A DNA stretch of 64,000 nt from positions 23,187 to 87,186 of the forward strand of contig LFFE01000009.1 in assembly GCA_001510385.1 (NCBI GenBank), in the 5' to 3' direction. Below are positions 37,777-47,287 of the stretch, one piece after another (within the stretch, counting starts at the first letter, position 1; each line of letters begins with the position of its first letter). The position numbers were made by a program, and so were the translations under genes. The notes beneath the pieces were generated by a model. That model had not been told where the DNA came from, did no database searches, and worked only from the letters and a program-made list of their open reading frames with translations. The DNA is from Actinobacteria bacterium casp-actino5. Its GTDB lineage: Bacteria; Actinomycetota; Acidimicrobiia; Acidimicrobiales; Ilumatobacteraceae.

Positions 37777-40023
37777 TCACGATGCCAGTTGTCGCCTCGA
37801 GATAAGTGATATCGAGATGACGAGACCAGCGAGCGCGACGATCACCGATGGCCACCACCAAGCCGGCTGATACCGAAATTCAATAATGTGAGTTCCCTCG
37901 GGCACCTTCACTCCGAGATACAAGCCATCAACCTCGACGATTTCGCTTGGCTGACCATCGACAGTCGCTGTCCACCCCTCTAAAGCCTGCACGAGTGCCG
38001 AAATCAGCGCTGGCTTGTCAACGTCGGCTGTGATGACAATATGTTCAGCGGTCAGCCGCGAGAACTCAGCCTTTTGAGGCGCACACTGCGCAATACAACT
38101 GAGCTCGACATCTGCAAAAGCCGTTGCTGAGACTTGCTGGTAGTCAGTTCTCAACGTGTTGGCGGCTTCGGCATAAGACGGCTGAGTTGCAAACCATGCG
38201 ACCGAATCACCGAGCCAGTACGGGTTCTCCCAGACGGTGTACGAATCATCCGCGGCAATCGGGCCATACCAGTCCGGCACCCATTCAGTTGGTGCTCGGT
38301 CACCGCTAAGGACCATCCACCGAACACCAAATCGAGCAAGTTGTTCGGTGGGTACCGGCGCCGAAATCGAATTTCGTAATGGCAGGTCAAAGGCAGGGGT
38401 CGCCGAGAATGCAGACAACATCTCTGTCCAGGCCTGCGTGACTTGGACACCTCCGTCATAGCCATCAAGGGACCGCAGCCCGAACCATGTATTTGAGTTT
38501 GGCCTGAGACCCCTCACTAATTCATCATGAGGACCAGCGTCAGGGGTCAACGCAACGACGTATCCCCCATCAGTAGCCATCGACATAAGTTCTCCAATTG
38601 CAGGCGATGGGCTCGCTCCGACGGCAGAACCCATTGTGATGCGATTTGGAATTGCTGAAACCGACAGCACCGCTAGTTCGATGACAACGAGTGCACCAAG
38701 TACCTGTCGAACATGGCGTGGGTTGACCACAGTCACTGCGATCAACACCCCCAGTGCGGTGACAAGCCAGATGAGACCTACAGGTCGAGACCCAGCGGTG
38801 ATCGGACCAAACCCAATCGCGATGAGGCCAACAGCAATCACCGCCAACAGGGCCCTTCTCGCTGGTCGGCCCTGAAGTCTTTTCGCAGAGTCAATACCAA
38901 CACCAACGAAAAGGGAAAGCAGAATCCCGACGATGGCGAGCCATCTCACCGACACCCTTCCTAAGTCAAAACCTGGGAGTATTCGGTACGCAACCGTGAA
39001 CAACGGGGTGCGAGGTCCGAGCGACCACACCACCCCGAGCAGCATGACCGTGCCAAGCGATAATCCCCACCAGCGGCTCCTCGGGTTGGAGATCGACGAA
39101 CCAACACCGAACAGACCGATCATCAACGCAACAACACCAAACCAGCCAATCGCCTCAAAGGCACCTGAAAATGCCGCCGGGTCTCCTCCGGTCACCGTTC
39201 CGAATAGCGCCTGTGCCGCCTTGCGAACTTGAAGGACGTACATGCCGTTACCGAGGTCATCAAATGACCTGCCCTCGTCGAGCGACGCAGTTCGTTGGGC
39301 ATTGACGGTTGCCAACAACTGCGGAAGCGCCATCGCTCCAGCGAGTACCGCTGCAACAACGAGCCTGACCACTCCCGTCCGATACTTCAGCGCGAGCCCA
39401 CAGGTGAACGCGGCAGCAACAATGACAACTTCAAGAATGAGCTGCGGATGGCCACTCAACAAAGTTGCCGTCGCAACGATCGCAAGAACACCAACCGGTC
39501 GCCAACGACGACTCTCCGTGACACACGCATGCAGCGCTAACAACAGAACGGGAAGCCATGCGATTGGTTGAATCTGTTCAAACTGCACGGTCTTTGTTTG
39601 GGTCGATCCCACGAGAACAACGATCGCCCCGCTCACGGCACCGCCGAGTGGTGAAACGCCGAGACGTTTGGCAAGCGCAACCATGCCCAGTCCGAGGAGA
39701 ACCACATGGCCGACGACAATGAGACCGTGGCCAAAGGAGGAGCCAAATATCAACGTGACGAGCCGAGGGGGGTACAGCACCGCCACCGCATGATTACCAA
39801 GATGCGGAACCGTCCCGAAGATGAACTCATTCAGGAATGGAATTCGCCAGTCGCGGATTGCTCGGAGCGACACCTCAGTATTTGGGCCCGAGTAGGTGGC
39901 ACCGTCGTAACTGATTACGTGATTACCGGGCCACCAAAATGCCCGCGTGCTCAAGATGGCCCCCGCAGAAGCGACCAAGTATGCAAGTCGCCACGTCACC
40001 GAGAATGGGCGCTGATACTGCAC
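37777..40023 (-). CDS. YfhO-like polytopic membrane protein
   Basis: About 748 residues with 11-13 predicted helices followed by a C-terminal extracytoplasmic beta domain and a last helix. The C-terminal pattern LEGWTATVDGQPSEIVEVDGLYLGVKVPEGTHIIEFRYQPAWWWPS is written in parts: LEGWTATVDGQPSE, GVKVPEGTHIIEFRYQP; it matches the YfhO family, linked to glycosylation of wall polymers or lipoproteins in Firmicutes. The N-terminal loop SYDGATYSGPNT would be the GT-C catalytic region. GTG at 40023 or 39999 are possible starts; the open frame up to 40266 lacks membrane or family features and crosses the divergent VOC gene. Confidence 0.8.
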   Translation of the reverse strand: MQYQRPFSVTWRLAYLVASAGAILSTRAFWWPGNHVISYDGATYSGPNTEVSLRAIRDWRIPFLNEFIFGTVPHLGNHAVAVLYPPRLVTLIFGSSFGHGLIVVGHVVLLGLGMVALAKRLGVSPLGGAVSGAIVVLVGSTQTKTVQFEQIQPIAWLPVLLLALHACVTESRRWRPVGVLAIVATATLLSGHPQLILEVVIVAAAFTCGLALKYRTGVVRLVVAAVLAGAMALPQLLATVNAQRTASLDEGRSFDDLGNGMYVLQVRKAAQALFGTVTGGDPAAFSGAFEAIGWFGVVALMIGLFGVGSSISNPRSRWWGLSLGTVMLLGVVWSLGPRTPLFTVAYRILPGFDLGRVSVRWLAIVGILLSLFVGVGIDSAKRLQGRPARRALLAVIAVGLIAIGFGPITAGSRPVGLIWLVTALGVLIAVTVVNPRHVRQVLGALVVIELAVLSVSAIPNRITMGSAVGASPSPAIGELMSMATDGGYVVALTPDAGPHDELVRGLRPNSNTWFGLRSLDGYDGGVQVTQAWTEMLSAFSATPAFDLPLRNSISAPVPTEQLARFGVRWMVLSGDRAPTEWVPDWYGPIAADDSYTVWENPYWLGDSVAWFATQPSYAEAANTLRTDYQQVSATAFADVELSCIAQCAPQKAEFSRLTAEHIVITADVDKPALISALVQALEGWTATVDGQPSEIVEVDGLYLGVKVPEGTHIIEFRYQPAWWWPSVIVALAGLVISISLISRRQLAS

Positions 40024-40157
40024 CCTTTCAGTTTGGCCGCTCGGTCTCTTAAAATATGACTCTCTCGGCGTGTTGCAGCAACATCGGACGCGACAGTGCG
40101 GTGTAGCGTTCGCATCAACTACTGAGTAATTTTCGCATTGCATCAGCAAGGGCCAAC

Positions 40158-40574
40158 ATGAACCACCCTCGTTTTCATCTCGCAATTCCCGTCCATGACA
40201 TCGCTGCTGCGGTGGCGTTTTATGGAGATGTACTCGGCTGCTCACAAGGACGCAGCGCCGAGACATGGGTTGATTGGAACATGTTCGGGCACCAGGTCGT
40301 CACCCATTTACATGCCGGAGCGGGTGTTGATGTCTCGAACCCGGTCGATGGTCACGATGTTCCTGTGCCGCACTTCGGGGTCATTCTTGACCCACCTAGG
40401 TTTCATGCCCTTGCCCAACAATTGCGAGAGGCGTCAGTTGCGTTTGTGATTGAGCCGTACGTTCGATTTGAAGGCGAAGTTGGCGAGCAGTGGACGATGT
40501 TCTTCTTAGACCCTTCGGGAAATGCCCTCGAGCTCAAGGCGTTTGCTCACGATGACCAGGTCTTTCAGAAGTAG
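40158..40574 (+). CDS. VOC family protein (glyoxalase/dioxygenase fold)
   Basis: A 138-residue vicinal-oxygen-chelate protein with two beta-alpha-beta-beta-beta modules. FHLAIPVHDIAAAVAFYGDVLG carries the first metal His, and FFLDPSGNALELKAF the C-terminal Glu ligand. HVPHFGVILD-like segment in the middle supplies the other His. Could be a dioxygenase-like or isomerase enzyme; substrate unknown. Stands alone, divergent from the YfhO-like gene with a 134-base gap. Confidence 0.85.
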   Translation: MNHPRFHLAIPVHDIAAAVAFYGDVLGCSQGRSAETWVDWNMFGHQVVTHLHAGAGVDVSNPVDGHDVPVPHFGVILDPPRFHALAQQLREASVAFVIEPYVRFEGEVGEQWTMFFLDPSGNALELKAFAHDDQVFQK

Positions 40575-40634
40575 GCACGCTTGGTTCACAAGCAAGAATC
40601 TCGAGTGGCGACCTCTCGCTAACTCAATAACGAA

Positions 40635-41270
40635 TTAGTTCAACGCCACGTCGAGATACTGCTCGAGCTGTCCATCAGCAAGTTGACCGCTGTGGCGCCA
40701 CTGCACGACACCATTTGCGTCGAGCATCACTAGATATGGGTACCCCGTGGTACCGAACGCTGTTGCTGCAGTTGCAGCCTCATCATCCGCCATCACCAGG
40801 AACGGCCAGCGTTCACGAAGCAACCATTCAGATGGTGGGTAATTTGGACGATCTGGCGATGTTGCTGTAGCAACCCCAACCACGTTGAGCCCCTGGGGAA
40901 CAGAAAGGCTTTCTGCCCACTCAACGAGATCTGGCACCTCGGCCTGACAGTGAGGGCACCAGTGCGCCAGAAACACCACGAGCGTTGGTGAGCCACGTTC
41001 GATAACGATCGGCGTCCCGTCGAATGCTTGACCCGCCAACACTGGAGCGGTCAGCCCAGCACCGGTATCGGTTGCGGTGTCACCTTCGAAACCTGGCAGC
41101 AGGTCGCCAGTTACCGTCACTGTTCCGTTTTCAGAGAGGTCTACTGCAGAGTCAGAACCTCCCCCTGTAGCAACCACAATCACGATTGCGACAACGGCAA
41201 CAAGCACCACTGTTCCGAGAATGAAGAGCAGCTGCCCACGTCGGCTTGAGGACCCTGAATTAGTAGCCAT
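40635..41270 (-). CDS. TlpA-like membrane-anchored thioredoxin
   Basis: A 211-residue protein with one N-terminal helix (LLFILGTVVLVAVVAIVIVV, about 14-33) and an extracytoplasmic thioredoxin fold. The active site is WCPHC in VVFLAHWCPHCQAEVPDLVEW, and TTGYPYLVMLD gives the cis-Pro loop. Members keep extracytoplasmic cysteines reduced, for example for cytochrome maturation, or take part in thiol stress. No cytochrome c maturation gene is adjacent. The gene is separated from its upstream neighbour by 63 bases with a weak hairpin. Confidence 0.88.
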   Translation of the reverse strand: MATNSGSSSRRGQLLFILGTVVLVAVVAIVIVVATGGGSDSAVDLSENGTVTVTGDLLPGFEGDTATDTGAGLTAPVLAGQAFDGTPIVIERGSPTLVVFLAHWCPHCQAEVPDLVEWAESLSVPQGLNVVGVATATSPDRPNYPPSEWLLRERWPFLVMADDEAATAATAFGTTGYPYLVMLDANGVVQWRHSGQLADGQLEQYLDVALN

Positions 41271-41333
41271 ATCGCGTCAAGTTTAGACGACTAGTGAGGT
41301 GGCAACACCTTCAGGTGTTGATTCGATCAACAG

Positions 41334-42320
41334 TCAGAATCCGGCCGGCCGATGCGCGATATACGCCTCCGTCAGCCGTTGGAGCTCGTCTGCTGTGAGT
41401 TCGATATCGAGTGCAGCCACTGCGTCATCAAGGTGGGCAGCTCTCGTCGCACCAACAATGGGGGCCGTCACTCCTGGATGAGATAGCACCCAGGCGAGAG
41501 CCACTCGAGCCATCGACGTTCCTCGCCCAGCTGCGACTTCTGCCACTGCTGTAACAACCGCTCGATCTGACTCCTCGGTGACATCTCGGCCATAGAGACT
41601 GCTTCCAAACGCATCGCTATCGCTCCGACCTGTTGTGGTATCCCATGTGCGGGCAAGCCGACCTCGAGCAAGAGGGCTCCACGGGATAACTCCCACCCCT
41701 GTTTCAACGCAATATGGGAGCATTTCTCGCTCTTCCTCGCGCATGAGGAGGTTGTAGTGGTTTTGCATGCTGACGAACTTCGTCCAGCCGTTACGTTCGG
41801 CGACGTGTTGCGCAGTCGCAAACTGCCAGGTCCACATTGACGAAGCCCCGATGTACCGAACCTTGCCTGAGCGAACGAGGTCATTGAGTGCCTCCATCGT
41901 CTCTTCGATCGGAGTATTCGGATCCCAGCGGTGAATCTGGTAGAGGTCGATGTAGTCAGTTCCGAGCCTGCGAAGGCTGTCATCAATCTCGGTCATGATG
42001 ACCTTGCGCGAGAGGCCTGCACCATTTGGACTCTTTCGCATCCGGCCGTTGACCTTGGTCGCAATCACGACGTCTGCTCGTTTCACATCGAGGTCGCGCA
42101 AGGCACGGCCAAGATATTCCTCACTAGTTCCAAGCGAGTACACATTTGCTGTATCGAAGAAGTTGATTCCGAGGTCTAACGCCTGCTGAAAAAATGGCCG
42201 GCTCGACTCTTCATCGAGACTCCACGGGTGAGTGCCAAGGTCTGACTGGCCGTAACTCATACAGCCCAGACAGATTCGGGATACTTCAAGACCAGTGTTT
42301 CCTAAACGGCGATACTCCAT
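41334..42320 (-). CDS. Aldo/keto reductase
   Basis: A 328-residue NADPH-dependent TIM-barrel reductase. The catalytic tetrad is complete: Asp and Tyr in FFDTANVYSLGTSEEYLG, Lys in VIATKVNGRM and His in LYQIHRWDPNTP. APIVGATRAAHLDDAV is the coenzyme-binding C-terminal block. It resembles the YhdN/AKR11 group of general stress reductases. Divergent from the flavin monooxygenase gene; the 83-base gap may hold shared promoters. Substrate unknown. Confidence 0.92.
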   Translation of the reverse strand: MEYRRLGNTGLEVSRICLGCMSYGQSDLGTHPWSLDEESSRPFFQQALDLGINFFDTANVYSLGTSEEYLGRALRDLDVKRADVVIATKVNGRMRKSPNGAGLSRKVIMTEIDDSLRRLGTDYIDLYQIHRWDPNTPIEETMEALNDLVRSGKVRYIGASSMWTWQFATAQHVAERNGWTKFVSMQNHYNLLMREEEREMLPYCVETGVGVIPWSPLARGRLARTWDTTTGRSDSDAFGSSLYGRDVTEESDRAVVTAVAEVAAGRGTSMARVALAWVLSHPGVTAPIVGATRAAHLDDAVAALDIELTADELQRLTEAYIAHRPAGF

Positions 42321-42403
42321 ACCGAGATCATTTCAGGAAAGGTTCACAACTAACGAGGTCGGCCACCTCGGGCAGCGAATTCGATGACAACTACGATCGT
42401 GAG

Positions 42404-43936
42404 ATGAGTTCGTCGTCGGACACTTCCGAATCATCGGTGCAGGCTGAGCATCACGATGTCATCGTGGTTGGTGCAGGGATCTCAGGTATCGGAGCGGCGT
42501 ACCACTTGCAAAAGCTCTGCCCAGATCGAACATTCACCATCTTGGAAGGCCGATCAGACATCGGTGGAACGTGGGACTTATTTCGATACCCGGGGATTCG
42601 CTCCGATAGCGATATGCACACCCTCGGCTACTCGTTCAAGCCCTGGACCGCAGAGAAATCCATTGCGGATGGACCATCGATCATCGCGTACCTACAAGAA
42701 ACGGTTGAGGAGTTTGACATCCAGCGACATATCCGCTTCAACCACAAGGTGGTTAGGGCCGAATGGGACTCGTCAACATCAACCTGGACGGTGCACGCCA
42801 TCATCAGCGACGCGAAAGTCTCAGTGCTGACCTGCAACTTCCTCTTCATGTGTTCGGGTTACTACAGCTACCGCGGCGGCTACGACCCCGTATTTGAGGG
42901 TCGAGACAAATTCTCTGGCCAAGTTGTGCACCCACAGCAATGGCCAGAAGACCTTGACTACGAGGGCAAGAAAGTTGTCGTGATTGGCTCGGGTGCGACG
43001 GCTGTCACGATCGTTCCTGCAATGGCTAGCAAGGCTGAGCACGTCACCATGTTGCAGCGTTCACCAACGTGGATGGTTGCACGGCCCGATGTCGACCCTG
43101 TCGCAAAAAAGATCAAACGATTCCTGCCTCGACAACTTGCACATCCGATCATCCGTGCAAAAAACGTGTTCTTTCAGCAGTTCTTTTACAAGAAAACTCG
43201 CACTGACCCTGAGATGGTGAAAGGAAAACTGCTGCAGGGAGTTAGAGCGCTCGTTGGACCCGATGTTGACATCGACAAGCACTTCACACCTGACTACAAC
43301 CCGTGGGACCAGCGCCTATGTCTGGTTCCAAATGGCGATTTGTTTGCGGCAATTCGAAGTGGTTCTGCATCTGTCGTGACAGACACGATTAAGTCATTCA
43401 CCGAGACGGGAATTGCACTCACCTCCGGTGAACATCTTGATGCCGACATCATCGTCACCGCAACCGGTCTTGAACTGGTCACGCTTGGTGACATGGATTT
43501 TGTTGTTGATGGCAAGGCAATCGACTTCGCAGAAACCTTTACCTATCGCGGTGTTGCCTATTCTGGGGTTCCGAATCTCGTCTCAACGTTCGGATATATC
43601 AACGCCTCATGGACGCTTCGTGCAGACCTGACAAGTACCTACGTGTGTCGACTCCTCAACCACATGAGAAAGACCAACACCGACCGGGTCACCCCAGTTC
43701 TTCGAGGCAGCGATATCAACATGCCGAAGCGCCCTTGGATTGATGACTTCTCATCGGGGTACATGCAACGAATGATGCCCACACTCCCCAAACAGGGTGA
43801 CCGAGAGCCGTGGACCAATCCACAACGGCTCGCGCCCGACAAGAAGGCACTCCTAAAAAGCAGTCTCGAAGATGGGGTACTGACCTTTACAGCATCTCAG
43901 CAATTGCCAACAACAAATCAATACGCCAGCAGTTAA
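42404..43936 (+). CDS. Flavin-containing monooxygenase (Baeyer-Villiger type)
   Basis: A 510-residue class B flavoprotein monooxygenase. The first dinucleotide motif is VIVVGAGISGIGAAYHL; GGTWDLFRYPGIRSDSDM is the family's FAD/flavin-contact block; the FxGxxxHxxxW fingerprint appears as FSGQVVHPQQWP; the second NADPH motif is VIGSGATAV. It oxygenates ketones to esters or heteroatoms. The ATG at 42404 excludes an upstream stretch that overlaps the divergent aldo/keto reductase. A quinone oxidoreductase follows after 16 bases, so the two form a redox operon. Confidence 0.9.
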   Translation: MSSSSDTSESSVQAEHHDVIVVGAGISGIGAAYHLQKLCPDRTFTILEGRSDIGGTWDLFRYPGIRSDSDMHTLGYSFKPWTAEKSIADGPSIIAYLQETVEEFDIQRHIRFNHKVVRAEWDSSTSTWTVHAIISDAKVSVLTCNFLFMCSGYYSYRGGYDPVFEGRDKFSGQVVHPQQWPEDLDYEGKKVVVIGSGATAVTIVPAMASKAEHVTMLQRSPTWMVARPDVDPVAKKIKRFLPRQLAHPIIRAKNVFFQQFFYKKTRTDPEMVKGKLLQGVRALVGPDVDIDKHFTPDYNPWDQRLCLVPNGDLFAAIRSGSASVVTDTIKSFTETGIALTSGEHLDADIIVTATGLELVTLGDMDFVVDGKAIDFAETFTYRGVAYSGVPNLVSTFGYINASWTLRADLTSTYVCRLLNHMRKTNTDRVTPVLRGSDINMPKRPWIDDFSSGYMQRMMPTLPKQGDREPWTNPQRLAPDKKALLKSSLEDGVLTFTASQQLPTTNQYASS

Positions 43937-43952
43937 TTCAGAAGAGGTAGAC

Positions 43953-44930
43953 ATGCGCGCACTTGAAGTTCAATCACTCACCGGACCAGACGGACTGGCG
44001 ATCGTCGATCGCCCCGAGCCAGTCGATGATGGCCGGTCGGTGATCATCGATGTTGCGTATGCCGGTGTGTCATTCCCTGACTTACTTCAGACAAAAGGCA
44101 TGTATCAAATTCGTCCAGAGCCGCCATTTATTCCAGGTGTTGAGGCATCTGGCGTCGTGCGCTCGGCACCAGCGGGCTCAGATCTTGTACCAGGTGATCG
44201 AGTTGCAGTGTGGGGAAGCACATGCCACGCCGAGGTCGTTGCAGGCAATCCCGACCAAGTGTTCAAATTGCCCGATGAAATGTCGCTTGCCGAGGGCGCC
44301 GCATTCGTTCTCAACTATCAAACTGCCATGTTCTGTCTCGTCGATCGAGGTGGTCTGAAGGCTGGCGAGTCAGTTCTGGTTCTCGGCGCAGCCGGCGGAG
44401 TCGGCACATCAGCCATTCAAGTTGCGAAAGGCCTCGGAGCAGGACCGGTGATCGGGCTCGTCTCAACTGCGGAGAAAGCAGCGGTCGCTGCAGCCGCTGG
44501 AGCTGACCACACTGTGCTCATCAGCGAGACATGGAAAGACGAAGTCCTTGAAATCACCGGTGGTCGAGGGGTCGATATGACCTATGACCCGGTCGGTGGC
44601 GATCGCTTCCTTGATGGAGTTCGTGCGCTCGCTCGTTCAGGTCGTCTCGTCGTTGTCGGATTTGCGGCCGGAGAAATTCCGACGATCAAGGTCAACCGCC
44701 TTCTGCTTCGCAACGTGAGCATCGTCGGTGCTGCATGGGGTGAAGCAATTGCCGCCGACCCCGCTCTCGCCCGAGACATCCACGATCGACTGATCCCTCT
44801 CGTGCAGTCCGGTGCGGTGAAACCGCCGATCGGGCAAACCTTCGCATTCGAACATGCGATCGACGCCTTCCGCTCACTTGATGACAGAAGCGCGACCGCA
44901 AAGGTCTTGTTTGAAGTAACTGGCGAATAA
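43953..44930 (+). CDS. NADPH:quinone oxidoreductase (zinc-independent MDR family)
   Basis: A 325-residue medium-chain dehydrogenase/reductase. The N-terminal GroES-like part is followed by the NADPH-binding VLGAAGGVGTSAIQVAKGLG. The zinc-ligand Cys/His pattern of alcohol dehydrogenases is missing, which fits quinone or enone reductases. AGAGGT sits 6 bases before the ATG. It is the second gene after the monooxygenase and might reduce an enone or quinone from the same pathway (inference). Confidence 0.9.
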   Translation: MRALEVQSLTGPDGLAIVDRPEPVDDGRSVIIDVAYAGVSFPDLLQTKGMYQIRPEPPFIPGVEASGVVRSAPAGSDLVPGDRVAVWGSTCHAEVVAGNPDQVFKLPDEMSLAEGAAFVLNYQTAMFCLVDRGGLKAGESVLVLGAAGGVGTSAIQVAKGLGAGPVIGLVSTAEKAAVAAAAGADHTVLISETWKDEVLEITGGRGVDMTYDPVGGDRFLDGVRALARSGRLVVVGFAAGEIPTIKVNRLLLRNVSIVGAAWGEAIAADPALARDIHDRLIPLVQSGAVKPPIGQTFAFEHAIDAFRSLDDRSATAKVLFEVTGE

Positions 44931-45023
44931 CACGTCCGCATTCATCTGCCCATTGGGCTACAGATTCACAGCCGCCACCATGTCGTTGTAACAAGTGCAC
45001 CCATTCATACGATGACGAAAGCA

Positions 45024-47135
45024 ATGAAACGTTTCCCCCTGCTGACGATTTCGATTGCCGCATGCTCAGCGACCTCACTAGTTACCCCCTCACCATTCGC
45101 ACATGCGACAGGTTCTATCACCACGAGGAGCATCGAATACCTCGACGTAAATATCGATGCAAGAGGCTCCATCGGTGCGATCGGTATTGAGTACGACGGT
45201 CCGGCTGAAGATCCGTATGGCGGGTACGCAGATTCGATTACGTGGCGGCCTGATGGGACGCTCATGAAAGTTGACCACGAGATTGGGCCGACCTACCTCA
45301 AACCGAAATTCGATGTCAATGGACTACCGATGGAGTCATCAAGTACCTGGGCGAGGCTCGAGGCATATCCACGCAACACCATAAACTGCAGTGGTTACGA
45401 CTGGCAGGACCCCTGCTACTGGGAGAATTATTCAGTTGAGAATTCCCTTCATGGTGGTTTCCACATAGAGGTTGTTCGCAACAGTGATGGATCTTGGCCT
45501 CGAGTTGGCACGATCACGCTGCCCACCGTCAACGATCGTTATGGCGGATTTGCCCCAGAGGGTTCGATTATCGCCTCCAGCGAAGTAACTGATGGTCGAG
45601 TTCACGTCGATGCATTTCAAATCGATTGCTGGATCACTGAGGTTTGCCCTGCACGCCCAGTGTCGTCAGCCGGATTGCCGTACGGGGCTTTCTCGTCGGG
45701 CCCCAGTCGAGGCGACGCTTGGTTTATGAGCGTCGGGTGGCCTGGCCGGTACACCCTGTACATCACCGACGACGCAAGTGGTGAAAAAGTGCAAGTGATA
45801 GCCGATATTGATGCCAACAATGTGCCAACGATTGATCTCGACGCTCCATGCTTTGGGTTCAAAGAATGCACCACTGTTGAGGGAAAAGGGTCTCCACCTG
45901 CTCCCGCCGGTCAATTCCAGCCGCTTCCCCCAACTCGAATCTTGGATACCCGCAGTGGACTCGGAATTCCAAACGGGCCCGTTCGCCCAGGTGACGGCTC
46001 AATCGATACGTCAAACGATGATTTCCGCACTGACGAAGAACTCAATCATGAACTTGTCGTAACCGGTCGCGCTGGTGTGCCAGAGCATGGTGTTGCAGCC
46101 GTCCTGCTGAATATCACAGCGGTAGATCCATCCGGTGATGGATTCGTCACCATCGGCCCACGGCCACAGGGCAGGGGCGACCTGTTCAATGACCAGAATT
46201 CATACGGTGCATGGCCCAATGCCTCAAACCTCAATTTCGTTGCCGGACAGACCGTGCCGAACCTTGTGCTCGTCAGGGTGGGAGCTGGAGGTCGAATCAG
46301 ATTTCACGTGTACGGGGCCACCACGCATCTCATTGCAGACATCGCTGGATTTTTCACTTCTGCAGACATCGGTGCAGGATTTACCAGTGTTACCCCGACT
46401 CGACTATTCGATAGTCGACACCCCGCCGAGGATCGATTTAACACCAACTCACGGCGCACAGTCCAAGTCACTGGGCGAGCAGGTATCCCCGAGCTCGCAA
46501 CCTCAGCTGTGGTGAACATCACAGCGGTAAACCCAACTGCAGAAGGCTTTGTCACCGCGTTTCCTGCCGGAACACCAGTACCGAATGCCTCAAACCTCAA
46601 CCTACGAGCAGGGGAAACTCGACCAAATTTTGCAGTGGTGTCGTTGAGTACTTCGGGGGCAATCGAATTGCAAACTGTCCTTCCCTACGACCCTGATGGA
46701 TCCGTAGACCTCATCGTCGATGTGTTTGGCTTCTTCTCAGATGATGGAGGTGAACGCACCACCACCACGGAACCGTTCAGGATTGTTGACACCCGATCAG
46801 GGATCGGCGGAGCCAAACTTCCATTCGGAAGTAGCGAGATCAGGACGTTTAGCGCTGCTGGAAGTGGTGGTATTCCCGCAAACGCCAGTGCTATCTGGGC
46901 AAATGTCACAGTTGTCTCTCCAACGGCCGACGGGTTTCTTTCCGCATACCCGTCACTCACCGCAACCCCTGATGTCTCCAACCTCAACTGGAAAGCCGGG
47001 GATATCAACCCCAATATGGCTCTCATTCCGTTGAATTCTCAAGGAACTTTCGACATCTCCGTAGTGATGCCTTGGGACACCTCTGGCAAGGCGGATGTGC
47101 TCGTCGACGTCCTTGGCTGGGTCGCTCCCGGCTGA
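45024..47135 (+). CDS. Exported protein with three tandem actinobacterial surface domains
   Basis: A 703-residue secreted protein. A short signal peptide ends near PFAHA-TG, though IAAC at residues 11-14 is a possible lipobox. Residues 30-290 form a unique part with paired Cys (NCSGYDWQDPCY, IDCWITEVCPARP). Three copies of a roughly 120-150-residue domain follow at about 303-455, 456-578 and 582-703; each starts near PTRILDTRSG and has a GRAGVP, a NITAV.P...GFVT and a PNASNLN...G.T.PN block, ending in DVFGFF or similar. This domain recurs in many actinobacterial exported proteins and has no assigned role; wall or carbohydrate attachment is inference. Confidence 0.8.
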   Translation: MKRFPLLTISIAACSATSLVTPSPFAHATGSITTRSIEYLDVNIDARGSIGAIGIEYDGPAEDPYGGYADSITWRPDGTLMKVDHEIGPTYLKPKFDVNGLPMESSSTWARLEAYPRNTINCSGYDWQDPCYWENYSVENSLHGGFHIEVVRNSDGSWPRVGTITLPTVNDRYGGFAPEGSIIASSEVTDGRVHVDAFQIDCWITEVCPARPVSSAGLPYGAFSSGPSRGDAWFMSVGWPGRYTLYITDDASGEKVQVIADIDANNVPTIDLDAPCFGFKECTTVEGKGSPPAPAGQFQPLPPTRILDTRSGLGIPNGPVRPGDGSIDTSNDDFRTDEELNHELVVTGRAGVPEHGVAAVLLNITAVDPSGDGFVTIGPRPQGRGDLFNDQNSYGAWPNASNLNFVAGQTVPNLVLVRVGAGGRIRFHVYGATTHLIADIAGFFTSADIGAGFTSVTPTRLFDSRHPAEDRFNTNSRRTVQVTGRAGIPELATSAVVNITAVNPTAEGFVTAFPAGTPVPNASNLNLRAGETRPNFAVVSLSTSGAIELQTVLPYDPDGSVDLIVDVFGFFSDDGGERTTTTEPFRIVDTRSGIGGAKLPFGSSEIRTFSAAGSGGIPANASAIWANVTVVSPTADGFLSAYPSLTATPDVSNLNWKAGDINPNMALIPLNSQGTFDISVVMPWDTSGKADVLVDVLGWVAPG

Positions 47136-47196
47136 TCGAGGGCTACGTGCGATACCAGCCACAGATCTCTAAAACGGCTTAGATCAGGGTAATGCA

Positions 47197-47225
47197 TTGT
47201 CACGCGGGTGAAGAAGGCGTAACCT
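47197..47225 (+). promoter_or_regulatory. Candidate sigma-70 type promoter of livK
   Basis: TTGTCA, 17 bases, then TAACCT: a near-consensus -35 (5 of 6) with a TANNNT type -10 for an actinobacterium, 63 bases before the livK ATG. The following leader holds a hairpin and a long purine-rich ribosome site. Confidence 0.42.
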
Positions 47226-47242
47226 TTGAAGATACCTAAGAG

Positions 47243-47280
47243 CCCGGGCAATCCCGCCTGGGTCCGATAGGGGGAGGAAT
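47243..47280 (+). promoter_or_regulatory. livK leader: small hairpin plus strong ribosome binding site
   Basis: CCCGGGC at 47243-47249 pairs with GCCTGGG at 47256-47262 across a 6-base loop; the AGGGGGAGGAAT ribosome site follows at 47269-47280, 7 bases before the ATG. The strong site fits a highly expressed binding protein, and the hairpin may shield the transcript 5' end. Confidence 0.4.
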
Positions 47281-47287
47281 CAACCCA

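Noticed and set aside
40071..40083. TGTTGC-A-GCAACA palindrome upstream of the YfhO-like gene
   Set aside because: Six-base arms are short enough to arise by chance in a window of this size.
40024..40266. In-frame N-terminal extension of the YfhO-like gene, rich in Cys and Arg
   Set aside because: It would overlap the divergent VOC gene start, has no membrane or family features, and removes the intergenic region; a GTG start at 40023 or 39999 fits better.
41303..41320. CAACACC-TTCA-GGTGTTG hairpin between the aldo/keto reductase and TlpA-like genes
   Set aside because: A 7-bp stem without a T-run is too weak to call a terminator, although it may contribute.
42354..42370. CGAGGT-N5-ACCTCG inverted repeat before the monooxygenase
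   Set aside because: Six-base arms only; no supporting promoter elements seen.
42194..42403. Upstream extension of the flavin monooxygenase
   Set aside because: The extra 70 residues lie on top of the aldo/keto reductase start and promoter region, and the FAD motif begins normally after the ATG at 42404.
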